Source: Oscheius onirici
Taxonomy: Eukaryota; Nematoda; Chromadorea; Rhabditida; Rhabditidae
Assembly (NCBI GenBank): GCA_932521025.1
Contig: OW051471.1
Location: 9,300,001-9,364,000, forward strand
Reading direction: 5' to 3'
DNA: 64,000 nt
This document shows positions 24,307-35,864 of this stretch, piece by piece. The translations under genes and the position numbers were made by a program. The notes beneath the pieces are model-generated. The model did no database searches. It was given only the letters and a program-made list of their open reading frames with translations, and was not told the origin of the DNA. How positions within the stretch are numbered: position 1 is the first letter of the stretch; every line of letters starts with the position of its first letter.

Positions 24307-26466
24307 ATGCAGCTGACTCCTCGACGACATGAGCTCATCTCATGTCTCCTACTGGGAATTGCTACCTTGTTCATGTACTTGGCCTACCATACTCAAGCCT
24401 TCATTACGGAGGCTGTGGTAAAATCCAAACATGAGAGAGACTCGACGATTGACGAGTTTGCTGGATACAAAGGGTTCGTTGTCATTTCACTTCCGGCTAA
24501 TTGGTTTCTTTTTTTCTGTGTTTTCGGACTCAACTCTTATAATGCCTGCGCCAAAAACTGATTTTTGTTGGGTTTGGTGATGTTCTAATCTTACATTAGT
24601 TAGAGTCATATGTAGCTTTCAATGTAGCCAAAAAATCCTGACAGTGCTGGTTAAAAACACGCAATTGCTGACAGACATTTCAATGAATCCTTTTGCAGCC
24701 GAATGAAAACAAAGCTAAAGATAGAAGTCTTTATCCTAGACAGTTTAACCGGTTTATCTCTCGTCACTTGATCTTTAAAGATTTTCTCATTTATCAAGCA
24801 AAGTTTTTCGGTTCACGCAAGCAGTTTGACTTTTTAGGATATTGTTGCACTTTCCCAAGAAAGGCCTTGAGTTGACACCATGTCAATTGGATTTGCCCGT
24901 GAAATGGAAACCCGAACAAAGCTGAGAAAATGATAGACACTCTCAATTTCAGGCAAGCTGTTCACAATGCTGCCTTCGCGATCGCCAGTCTGTTCACTCC
25001 AGCACTGCTCCATTACCTCTCCTCAAAATGGGTTTTGGTCTTGGCTGGAATCTTCTTCTCCTTCTACCACATCGGCTTCCTGATGTCCTTCAACATTTAC
25101 TACTTCTACGCCACCCAAGTGCTTATGGGACTGGCGTACTCCCGTTCGTTTTCTGTTCCCGAACTCGTAAAAATGGGTGACCTTTTTCAGTGTACAATAA
25201 TGGCGAAGGGGCCTATCTGGCCGAACATTCATCTCGCCGTACGGCGGAATCAAATGCTGGAATTGAGACGGCTGTGGGTCATACCAGGTTAGAGAGAAAT
25301 GAAAATGGGAAAATGAGTGGATTACAGTATGCTGGGTGGAGGTCTGTGCATGATTGCCGTCTTCCTGTTCTTCCCTCATATGGCCAATGCTGTGAACAAC
25401 AAAACCAGCGACTTCAGGGCTTTTGAGGAGTTTGACATTACGGTTGGATTGAGACTGATTTTGAGTAAAATATATGTTTCCAGACAATCTTTGGAACTTT
25501 CTTGGTCTCCTCAATCGTAGGAATAGCCCTCTTTGCTCTCCTTCCCAAGAAGCAACAGCCAGATAGCATTGCCAACAACTCTCCAAGAGTCATTCCTGGA
25601 ATGAAGCAGCACTTCAGTAAGAGAAAATTATTTATTAAAACCAAATTTTTTTTCCAGAAAACCTCTACTTGGCCATCATTCACCCTAATTCTCTTCTTCT
25701 TGGAGTAACGTTCACCTACATGGGTCTCATTGTCTCCTTCATGCTCGGCGTCTATCCCACGACTCTTTCCTTCACGAGTTCTCTCAAAAACGACCACTAC
25801 ATCGTAGCCATCTATGCTTGTTGTGTTGGAATTGGAGAAGCTTTGGGAGGTCTCTTCCTTCGTCCTGTGATCAAAAGATGCGGGAACTACAAGCTGATCG
25901 CGACAATGTTCTTCCATATTTTCGTCGTTATCACCCTGTTGCTGTTGGCGTTCCTGTCTGTTCCCGACAGGGCAACCTTTGCCATCTCCAAAGACGATCA
26001 TCTCATCTTGAGTCCTAGGTCAGCTTTTATTTTACGGCCATTTTCTGTGTTTCTATCAAGCCAGTTTCAGTCTTTCAAATTTCAGCCGCTGGATCGCTTC
26101 TCTGATCGGAATCCTCATCGGCCTCGCAGACTACACAGTCACTATGGCTCGCGCTGTCATCTGCCAATACGCTATCCCCGAGTCCCGAAGCGAAGTCTTC
26201 TCTTTGGCTCGCCTCTACCAGGTATAGTGTCACAACGAAACAAAGAAAAGCGTCACTTTTAGTGCATCTCCTCGTCTATTGTTCTAGCGATTTCTTCGCA
26301 TTTGACGGTCACATACTGGCTGATCATTCTTCTTATCGGACTCATCGCTGGAACCGCCACGTTTGTTGTGGTCGAGCGGCGGACAAACGCTGACAGTGGA
26401 AAAATTGCCCTGAAAAATGATGAGACGCCGATTGAGGATTCTCGTGAAGAGTCCAGTGTTGTATAA
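24307..26466 (+). CDS. UNC-93-like multipass membrane protein, copy 1
   Basis: Eight exons give 467 residues: 24307-24473, 24953-25143, 25191-25287, 25328-25442, 25484-25616, 25658-26018, 26086-26221, 26263-26466. About ten to twelve hydrophobic segments are spread along the protein; the first follows RRHELISCLLLGIATLF. The YNNGEGAYL/EHSSR stretch and the GLIVSFMLGVYPTTL helix match the UNC-93 branch of the major facilitator superfamily. UNC-93 proteins act as regulators of K+ channels or as trafficking factors; some members are transporters. The tail is hydrophilic with acidic residues. The ATG lies 3 nt after a TTTCAG acceptor, implying a leader exon or trans-splicing. The paralogue at 30430-32406 shares most of the fold but differs in four intron positions. 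Confidence 0.87.
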
Positions 26467-27454
26467 TATCCTCTATTCTAACCACTTTTTAGGTACCGAC
26501 ATAGCCTTGTGGCTTGATTGACTAACAACCAAATGAGATCCGGGTATTGATCAATTTTTTGATCCAATAAATGTGCAATTGTTATTTTTCTCTCAAGACG
26601 GGGATTAGGAGAAAGAGAAAAGTCTTTGACGCAGTTTTCCAGTCAACTGACGCAAAAAGAAGCTGATAAGAGTCTTCAGAGCAAACAGTTCTGAGCGATA
26701 GGAAATGAACGGGTACGGTATCGGCCAGAAATAGGTATTCAGCAAAAGAGGGGGTACGTCTGGGAAATTAGCTGACGTATTTTAGCCTTCTTTTCTTCTC
26801 CGTTATCCGAAAAAATAGTCACTGCTACAGAACTTTTGCAATTTGTTGACATCTTTCTTCTAGACCACCAACTCGAATCTTGTGTATAACTTTTTTCTGA
26901 GTTTTTCTTAATTTCGTATGCAGCACATCGATGAATCTGTACATTGGAACGTTGATTCTGAAATGTTTGGAACAGAGTTTGTCTTCTACGGGTTTTTCTT
27001 ATTTAAAAGAAGTAGACCTAAATGTATATCAAATCTTCTACATTTGTTCTTTCCGTATCTCAAATTTGCGTATGTTTTTCTTATGGACCGTTCATAAACA
27101 TTGTTCGTTGAAATTCACTTAACGGAAAGTACCTGATAGAATGTTTAAAAACATATTCAATTTAGAATCGTTCTGACATTCAGAGAGCTGCTATAAACGT
27201 TCATTTCTTCTCATTAAAAACGGTAGTTTTGTGTGCACCACTTACCATTCTTTATCTCGATTGAATGGACACGGGGTTCTTTAGAAATACCCTCTTTTCC
27301 AGATAAGATGTTTTCTTGCAAGAATAATTGCGCCTTTTCGGTGACAACGCAGGTATTTTCTTCTCCTGTTATCAATTGGCTATAAATTAGGAGATCAAGC
27401 CGAAAAAGATGAGCTCGGTCTCCTTTTTCTGGTCCTCCACCTTCACAGACTCGT

Positions 27455-27809
27455 ATGCGTCTCGTCGCCTACCTCATAGTTCTGGTTGGCCTCATTGAAG
27501 CAGAAGAAGAACTTCTTGAAGTTTTGAATCTGTAGGTTGAAATTCATCGGTTCTTTGAAATTGTTAACTTTCAGAGATGACCCGAAGAAAGAAGAAGGAG
27601 AAGATGTGATGGAGTTTCCAGCATACACCGTGAGAGCCACTTATTTGGAAGTGTCCCTCACCGAATTTCTCTTATTTTATTGGCAGTTTCCACGAGTTCA
27701 TGATGTTCATCACAACAACTTCTCAAAACATTTTTCTCAGACTGGTGCCAGTTTTTCACTCGTCAGAAAGAAGCAATTTGCAAAGACGAGATATCGAATT
27801 GAAAAATGA
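27455..27809 (+). CDS. Candidate small secreted protein
   Basis: Three exons (27455-27531, 27575-27629, 27687-27809) splice in phase to a product of about 84 residues. It starts with a typical signal peptide (MRLVAYLIVLVGLIEAEEE), followed by an acidic segment (DDPKKEEGEDV) and a basic tail. The first two exons are the better part; the third is supported only by an open frame and a CAG acceptor. No family recognised. It could be a neuropeptide-like precursor, but no dibasic-flanked peptide repeats are seen. Confidence 0.4.
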
Positions 27810-28722
27810 ATCTTCTCAAAATATGTTTTTGAACTAGGAGGCAGATATGACAGGAAAACATAGGTGTGGCGGAACATCGATTCCTAATTTTAGCGACAAT
27901 CTCTCCGAACATCTTGGAAGTTCTGCAAGAAACTGTTGAAAATTTGATGTACCTGGTAAACCTTATCCCCTTGATTTTTGGCTGCTTCGTAACATTCCAA
28001 CTGATCATACTCAAGACGAATCATCTTCACAGACTATCTATTCTTTCGAAATAAATGAGTAGTGGAATGACTGGTAAGGTCATCAAATCAATAGTCTCTT
28101 CGGTACATTATAAGGTCGTCCGTACCCACATCAGATCCTAATTAGTGCGAATGCCCTCGGTACGTTGTCGTGGACAACTAGCCCTGGGTCACGTATCACA
28201 TCCCATTGTCTCTCTTTCCAATTATTCCAGGATATCCTAAACGTGATCTCTTGGACGGTATATGCAAATGTCAAAGATCAGACGATACCTATCACAAGAT
28301 TCATCACATGTTTGTGAGGAGGGAGTTGCGCAACCGTGGCCCACTGTCCCACTTAGATATGCACTCGGTACGCCTCCAGCCGGCCTCATTGTCCTAAAAT
28401 AATTGTCCTAATCTTTTGTATTTTGTCTTGTAATTATCTGGAACAGTGTCAGTTGTCTCATTGTCAGTTCACAAAGACCAGGTGCGCTTCGCTTTGTTTC
28501 CGTCGCTTTTGTCAAATTGTTGTGCTTTTGACCAGTCCTTTGCCTAAGTTATAAATTTAGTTGCCTTCCAAGTTGTTCCTCCTTTGCTCAAAAATTTCTT
28601 TTCCGCCAACTGTAATACTTCTTTGATTGAAACAGCAAGAAGCCAAAGCATAGTCTTGTCGTATTATTGTCTCACCTTACAATTAGGCATTACCAGTAAC
28701 GTTCCTCCTTCCTCTTCTTACA

Positions 28723-28918
28723 GTTTCAATCCTCTCAACAAATCGAACGTTCAGAAGTTCTGTTGTCCCTTGCCGACGGGCACTCAATGGAGAAAGAAGA
28801 CAAACTTACAAACGAAAATGTAGTCGCCGTCGCCACCTTGGAGAAGAAGGACCCGAGCACTCTCCCAGTACCTGAAAATCAAGCTCCTCTGCCACCTAAT
28901 GCGTCCATGAAACGGTAA
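28723..28918 (+). CDS. Orphan hydrophilic coding exon
   Basis: After a TTACAG acceptor an open frame runs 65 codons to TAA: it begins FQSSQQIERSEVLLS, has an ATG at 28787 (MEKEDKLTNENVVAVATLEK) and ends NASMKR. A GTAATT donor overlaps the stop and could extend the frame. It lies between two UNC-93-like genes whose tails are also hydrophilic, so it could be the remnant tail of a third copy, but sequence similarity is not evident. Confidence 0.33.
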
Positions 28919-30333
28919 TTTCCTATACTTTTTGTCAAGGGTTTCGCCGCAGCATTTTTCGGCCACCAGATCATTGTTCACGTGTTATGAACATCTCTTT
29001 TACCAACGAACATGCACAGCGTTGACAACTGTGTAACAAAGATTTGAAGGATGCCCGTATAAGAGAGAGCTGCCGAACATGATGAAACCTTACGCATTTC
29101 GGCTCTCGGATACCCGCTGTTTTTTGACCATTTGGGCAACGTTTTGAATCCTCTTCTTTGTCTCTCATTTCACGCAATGACGCGCTCCAACAAAATTTAT
29201 GGCCTTACACTATGTACCCGGAAAGTTTCTTTGTTATTGCAAAGATTTACTATCTGGGACCTGTTTTGCGAACTTTGAAATTTTGCACTTCTTATGTGTA
29301 AATTAGAGTGAGTAAGTGTTTTCGACTTTTCGATGAAAGTGAAATGAGTACAGGGATTTCTAGGACAGTATTTTGTAATTTTCTGGTCCTGAATTTTCGA
29401 AAAGGACCTTTAAAGGTAAGAACAACGGTAGTATTGTCTCAGTTTTGTTGGCTGGCTCCATGTTTAAAAAGTGCCCTGTACTTTCTGAAAAAATCTCTCG
29501 TAAAGTTAGTCCTCACAGTTTGACTCACAGTTTTCCCTTACATAGAGCATTGAAACATCGGTTCAGCTTCATTTATTCTCTTACCACTTCCCAGACATAG
29601 AACACTTCTGAAAAGAGAGAGAAAACTGAAAAATACAATTTTCGAACCAATTGGAACACGTTCCTAAGCATCTAAAAATAGTCAGTTTGGTCCAGTTTTT
29701 CATATCAACCCAGACAGTTGTTTGTCTTGATCCCGGGTTCTACCTAGGCTTTCAATCATTGGTCGGCGGAACGGTGAAAAAAGGAGAAAGTAGACACTTG
29801 TTGCGAATGATATCAGAATTATGAAGTGCGAAAGATCAGAGAAGAAAAATGTAGAGTTTGAATAGATTTTCTCGACTTCTGAGTGACAAATGTCTCGCTT
29901 GTTTTTAAGACGACCTTTTGAAACCTTCTGTTCCCCAACACCAACAAGATACCATAAACCACTTCTCTGTGAAACGCGCAAAAAGCTCAAACTAATGTTT
30001 CATATTTCCAATATTTTTTTGCTAAACAGAGCACTCTCCGACTAAAAGCTCACAATTAGACTTTTGAACCTAGGTAGGGTGTCCTGCAAAACAAGAAAGT
30101 CTCACATTTTCCCCGACAGGCTTGGTCATGCTGATCTGCTGACTCCCTACTACACTTCCGTTTCTCGGGGTCGGCATTACACATCCCATTCTCTTCTTGT
30201 ACTACCAGCTAGCGCAAGCCTTTTCCGAATGGCGTCATCTTCGCTTTAGGCTAATACCGGGATGACGCGCTTCGGTCGCGCTTCGTCTTACAAAAGCGTA
30301 CGTCTGTTCGTCTCATTCGGCGACCGTCGCCTC

Positions 30334-30340
30334 TATAAAA
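30334..30340 (+). promoter_or_regulatory. TATA box of UNC-93-like copy 2
   Basis: CTCTATAAAAGCCG, about 95 bp upstream of the ATG at 30430, followed by a pyrimidine-rich start region (TCTCTCCCAC) and a TTTTTCAG acceptor just before the ATG. Copy 1 has no equally clear TATA box, so the two genes may be controlled differently. Confidence 0.6.
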
Positions 30341-30429
30341 GCCGTGGGAGCGACAGTCTGTCTTCATTTTCTCTCCCACTTTATGTTAAATATACTTCTT
30401 CTTTTTAAGTTAAAGGTTTGTTTTTCAGA

Positions 30430-32406
30430 ATGCAGTTGACTCCCCGTCGTCACGAGCTCCTCTCTTGCTACCTACTGGGTGCTGGAACCCTTTTCATGTA
30501 CCTCGGATACGTGACCCAAGCTTTCATCTCCGAGTCGGTGATTCACACGATCCATGACCGGGACAACGGCAGAATTTCTCAATTTGCTGGATATTATGGG
30601 TAAGAAAGTGCCTGTTTTGTTCATCAAGCCCCTAATTTAGACAAGCCTTTCACTATTCTGCCTTTGCCGTCGCCTCGCTCGTGACTCCTACTCTTCAGGC
30701 CTACATCAGCTCCAAATGGATTCTGACGGCTGCCAGTTCACTCTTTGCCGTCTACTACCTCGGATTCTTTCACATTACCAACTTTTACTTTTACTTCTCG
30801 CAGATTTTGATGGGAGTCGGATATTCGCGTGAGTTTTTATACTTTTTTTCTATTCCAGTAAAGGAGTACATTGAAAAGTAGACCTGTCAACCAAACTTTG
30901 AAACTTCTCCGAACGTGGCTCAATTCCCCCAAATACAGTGTTTTTCAGTCTACAACAACGGAGAAGGAGCCTATCTCTCAGAGCACTCTTCTCGCCGCAC
31001 CATTGAGTCAAACACCGGCATCGAGACCGCCGTCGGCCACAGCAGCATGTTCATTGGAGGAGTCGCTTTGATGCTCATCTTCCACGTCACAGCAGTTCCC
31101 GTGCTTACCTTGGCTTCCGGACAAAATGCCACCCTTGTTCCTGTAGTCGCCAAAACCTTCTCGGACCAGCAGATTCACGTTATCTACGGAAGTCTCTTCG
31201 CCCTGAACGTCATCTCCGTGATCATCTTTGCTCTTCTTCCCACAAAACAATATGACAGCATCGCCTCGAAGGCTTCTTCTGTCATTCCTAGCTTCAAGAC
31301 ACAGCTTAGTAAGTTTAAAGCTTCAAAGAAAGAAAATTTGTATTTTTCCAGAGCAACTTGGACAAGCCGTCTATTCTCCCAACATGCTCATCTTGGCGCC
31401 TTTCTTCCTCTACATGGGACTCATTGTCTCCTTCCTGATGGCCATCTTCCCAACAACTTTGGCGTTCACCAATGTCTTCTCCTCCGACATTTACATTGTC
31501 GCCATTTACAGCATTGGCATGGGCGTTGCCGAGATCATCGGTGCGTTTCTTTTTCGTCTTTTCATCTACAGGAGAAAAAGAGTGACCTGGTTAGATGCAC
31601 ACAAAGACAGACTGTCAGCTCGCATTTGGCTTCATTGTTTTTTCAAGCAAATTTGGTGATAGATCGCAGTCACACAGAACGTTTTTCCTTCACGTGAACA
31701 TGCTGCGGGCTGACCCTGACCGCGGGAGACTCGGGGGAAGTCGAGAAGCGCGGGCGAAGAGACGGGTCGGAAAGTGGGATTCTTGCACTTTGATAAGAAT
31801 TTTGTGATTAGAACTGGGACAGAAAAGCTTGAAAAAAGAGACTGGGATATTTCTAATGAAAATTTTTCAGGAGGTGTCTTCGTCCGTCCTCTCATCAAGC
31901 GTCTGGCCAAATGGGGCTTGGTCTTCTCCATGCTCCTCCACTTTGTCTGTATCGCCACCGCCATCGTCGTCTGTGCCATGACCGTCCCCATTCAGTCAAC
32001 CATCGAGCCAACAAGTCAGGCTGCTCTCGTCTTCGCCCCCAGTCGCATAACAGTCATGCTCATCTCTCTCCTGATCGGAATGGGAGACTTTTCCATCACC
32101 ATGGCTCGTGCTGTCATCTGTCAAGTTGCTGTACCCGAGTCTCGAGCCGAAGTCTTCTCTCTCAGCCGTCTCTGGCAGGTATAGTTTTCCTTACAATCTC
32201 GCTGAAATTCTATTTTTCAGTGCGTGAGCTCGTGCATCATTCTGGTCCTCTCTCCTTCCATGAACCTCGTTCACTGGCTCTGTGTCCTGTCTGTCTTCCT
32301 CGTTATCGGAACCACTTGCTTCATTATCGTGGTCATCCGAACCAACAAGACGCGATCTGTCGGTCCTACGGACAAACAGGCCGAGGAAATTGTTGAATCT
32401 GTCTGA
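30430..32406 (+). CDS. UNC-93-like multipass membrane protein, copy 2
   Basis: Six exons give 466 residues: 30430-30599, 30641-30828, 30949-31308, 31352-31540, 31871-32178, 32221-32406. It is paralogous to the gene at 24307 along its whole length: MQLTPRRHELLSCYLLGAG at the start, YNNGEGAYLSEHSSRRT, GLIVSFLMAIFPTTLAF, TMARAVICQ and EVFSLSRLWQ near the end. Three introns of copy 1 are missing (two inside the 30949 exon, one before the last-but-one exon region), and one intron (31541-31870) is new. The C-terminal tail differs (DKQAEEIVESV). Same family assignment and the same limits on function as copy 1. Confidence 0.87.
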
Positions 32407-33207
32407 GCCCATTGCTCACTTCCCACCTAGGTCAAACCTTCTTAATAACTGATCTCCCAACATTTCTGACGAAGCTCCATTCATTTAGCTGAACATTGTC
32501 GAATTTCATGTCATACCCATCTTCTATGTATTTATGTACAAGCCTCAACGGGTTTAGGTCTACCAATAAATGTGCAACTGATATCATTCTTACTATCTAC
32601 TTCCTGCTACGCGAAATAAGATCAGAACTAAGTACGTTTTTCAGATAATTTAATAGTGGCCGGTATGTTAAAGATAAAGATAAAGTTTACCCCGTAATCA
32701 ACGCCAGAGCAAGCTCATTTACGTGCGGGTCTAATCTGAGGGGCCAGAGAAATCAGGCTTACGTTCTATAATCTGGACAGGTGCCAAGTCTGACTCCAAG
32801 AACGCTTTATGACAAATTCCCAACTACATTCGATAGTGTCTACATTCGATAGGCCGGTATGTTACGGACGATTATTCTTCCGCAGAAGAAAAGACCAATT
32901 TCATTTTAAAACGCAGTAAACGCATGGCCAACAAGCTTCCTCAGGTTTCTGTTTTCCAAGTTCAAAACAGCTATCTTCTCAAACTACCACTTCTTGAATT
33001 CAACGAAGAAACAAAAACGTATTGTTTTTGCAACAAAGTAAACGTCTTTACGAACCCTCCAGAAAAGTGGTCTCATTTTTCAGTCCCACTTCCCTTTTAG
33101 ACCAATGTTGTCTAGGAGATATTGAATAATGTCTAAAGCCTGTCACAAACTGTTCCCACACACTCTTTTCACTTCCCCTTCTTTTCTATTCTTTCTCCCC
33201 ATCCAAA
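32407..33207. other. Intergenic region, nothing recognised
   Basis: About 0.8 kb. An AATAAA near 32566 probably ends the UNC-93-like copy 2 transcript. The direct word CGATAG...GGCCGGTATGTTA occurs twice (around 32660 and 32852), a short unexplained repeat. The final pyrimidine-rich 60 bp lead into the channel gene. Confidence 0.45.
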
Positions 33208-35377
33208 ATGGGTATTGGAACTCTTTGCTCCGACTTTGCAAACTGGGGTACAGTAGTCGGCCTACCTCATATTGCAAACTCTCAAAATAAGGTTGGTACA
33301 TACTTCGAAAAGGTTAGAAATCCAGTTCAGAAATGGATGTTTTGGTGGACAATTGTCTTTCTCATTCTGTTTGGAGTATTCTGCTACGAACTCTGGCTCA
33401 TGATCAGTACACTTCTCTCTTATCCATCTGCTGTCTCCACGGGGATTCTCTACGAACAGCAGAGATTCCCTGCTGTTACGATCTGCAACCAGAACCCTTA
33501 CAAGAAATCTGTTGTCTACAATAAATCTGAATTTGTTAACATGAAGAACATGCTACTCGCTTACGAGAAGGCCATCAGTATCGGCAACACAGCTTCTTCT
33601 GCAACTTACGGTTTTTCGGTGAGTTTTTACACGATACATGGAGTCAAGCGTTCAAATGGTTTTGAACTTTGTGGAATTTTGAAATTGTGTATGAAAGTTG
33701 AATCCGATTGATTTTCAGGCCTCAGACGATGACTACATTACGCAGTGGAAAGGTACCACATGGCTCTCAATGCTAGCAGCCGGAATGAATGCAGCAGACC
33801 TTAAAACGGCCATGTACACTTACAGTGATCTCATTGCCGAGTGTCAGTTCAACGGAAAAGAATGCAACGAAGCAGCTTTTACGGAAATTATTGACCCAAT
33901 CTACGGAAGATGTTTCTCTTTCAACTATGAAACTACCTTTACTTATAATACTAGCCGAGCTGGTATGAAGTTCGGACTGAAACTCATCATAACTCCACAG
34001 GTAAAGGAGTAAAAAAACTTTAGGAAAGTAAGATCTTAGGTTTCGACAGCTCCGGACGACTGGACCGCTGCCAAGGCTTCTACTGAAGTAGTGGATTACT
34101 TGCCAACAACCTGGCTCGCAGGTGCTCGTGTTTTTATTGGGAGTTCCAAGGACTACCCTCAAATGTTCGGGGCTGGACAAAACATTCCGGTCGGATATCA
34201 GACGGGAATTTCGATTACGTCGGTAAGTTTCCGGAACCATTTTCTGACCTTATTTGCACGTAGTCCTTTTGAATACTTGAACATTTCCTCGAAGCGTAGG
34301 ATGTGTTGCTGGGAAACTGTTTGTTTGAAGTGCGTTTGTTCTCTGTGCTGGAATAAGGGCCGCAGTTTGAAAACAAATAGTAGAAGCTCCCAAAAAGGTT
34401 GAAAAAACTCAAAAGTTACTAACTTTATACGGAAATCAAAAGTAATCAAAACATTTAGTCGAAAATTATTCGGGCTCCACCACCCTGTGGCGAATGTGAC
34501 GATAACAACGGAGCACCGAACTACTATAAAGACTACACATACAACATGGAAACGTGTTTTGACACCTGTCGACAGAAATTGACTCAAGACACCTGCAGAT
34601 GTAGTAATCCACGTTATCCACAAGGAACGGGTGGAGCGAAGTACTGTTCAGATGTAACCAGTCAGTTTGTCTGTCGACCTTTGATTATGATGAGTTCAGA
34701 TGTCAACTGCATGTTGGGACTTCAAGGCAATCAAGCGAATACAACAAATCCCAACAAGGATCTCTTGGCATCGTGTGGTTGTACGCCATCGTGTGAAGAG
34801 AACAATTATGGAGTGACTATGAGCTTGGCACAGTTCCCTGCTCTAGATTACAAGCTGCCAATCAATGGAAAACCTGTAAGGACATTATGAAAGTATTTAT
34901 TGATTTTTTTTCTTTTAGAAATACACATGTGCTGTTGATTCCTCATTACCTGATTATGCCACTCAGACTGCCAACTGTAAAGACTGGGTGTCAAACAATG
35001 CTCTACAGATGATTGTAGATTTTATATCTATGAGCCTAAAAAAGCAGTTTTAGGTCTACTTTAGTACTCTCAAGTACGAAAAGTATACAGAGGAATGTAG
35101 CTACACTATGCAGGACCTGATCAATGATCTGGGAGGACATGCTGGTCTCTGGCTCGGGCTGTCCGTCATTTCTGTTGTCGAATGTGTTGGCTTCTTGATC
35201 ATCTTGCTCATGTTCTGCTGCACTTGTGGAAATATGAAAGTACGACCGTCGGACACGGAGTTCCAAGACGCTCATACGAACGATTTGGACGACGTGGACA
35301 GGGAGCTGGATGAACGAGAAAAGAGGCAGGAAAGTTTGAGAAAGCGACACAAGTCAGCTACTTCTTCGGAAGACTAG
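33208..35377 (+). CDS. Degenerin/ENaC-family cation channel subunit
   Basis: Six exons give about 570 residues: 33208-33618, 33719-34000, 34040-34222, 34459-34875, 34919-35014, 35054-35377; all but the last join in phase 0. Layout is that of a DEG/ENaC subunit: short cytoplasmic N-terminus, TM1 at about residues 43-66, the FPAVTICNQNP motif just after it, a large Cys-rich ectodomain (Cys cluster near residues 305-400), and TM2 at about 494-518 beginning GLWLGLSVISVVE. A charged cytoplasmic tail follows. These trimeric channels pass Na+ and are opened by touch, acid, peptides or other ligands. The conserved His-Gly pair of the N-terminal gating motif reads Val-Gly here (GTVVGLPHIA). Closest subfamily cannot be told. 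Confidence 0.93.
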
Positions 35378-35458
35378 TGAATAAAGTTTTGAGTCCAAGG
35401 TTTTGTGTGCTGATAATAACGATGCAAGCATTTTTTTTATTTGTTCACTGTTTCATGC

Positions 35459-35620
35459 GGCAAACATGTCAGCTTGCCCCTCCAATGAGAGTTTCCATGC
35501 AGATCAAAAAAATTATTTTACTTGTAGAAAGAGGTCTTGGTCCGATATCTGCTGTGACATCCCTGTACACGATCTATTGTGTCGTATTCCGCTAGTCCAA
35601 ACAAATGAGTTTCTGTTTGT
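35459..35620 (+). pseudogene. Stray first exon of a srh-like chemoreceptor
   Basis: Reads CPSNESFHADQKNYF, then after a frame change PISAVTSLYTIYCVVFR and a stop. This matches exon 1 of the receptor pseudogene at 42891-43912 (CPTNESFHADEKNYL, PVSVVISLYTIYCLIFR). No further receptor exons follow on this strand. It is therefore an isolated, decayed gene fragment on the opposite strand from its relative, seven kilobases away. Confidence 0.7.
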
Positions 35621-35864
35621 TGTTTTCTTTTCGGTCCAGCAGATTCCATTTTTGCTCACTTTTAGAATTTCAAAATATCTGACACTTGTCAAGAACATTT
35701 CCCAACCAATCTTACTTATCCTCAAAAAGACCTGCCACTCTCACACCTCAAGGCCGCCACTCACTCCTTATCCCGTTTTCGCTCCCTCTTCGCAGCCTCT
35801 AATAGTCGCGTCTCACCTCCTCGACCACGTATATATTGCCCACCAGCTGCCTCCTACCTCAGCC

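Larger units (their letters stand above)
26467..30429. other. Region between the UNC-93-like twins
   Basis: Four kilobases, mostly non-coding. It includes a candidate small secreted-protein gene (27455-27809) and an orphan coding exon (28723-28918), listed separately. The last 100 bp carry the TATA box of the second UNC-93-like gene. Between 28980 and 30250 only chance ORFs are seen. Confidence 0.45.

Noticed and set aside
28040-28170. Possible small structured RNA (GC-richer patch with GGTAC words)
   Set aside because: No tRNA or snRNA consensus (no TTCRA box or U6-like start) could be fitted.
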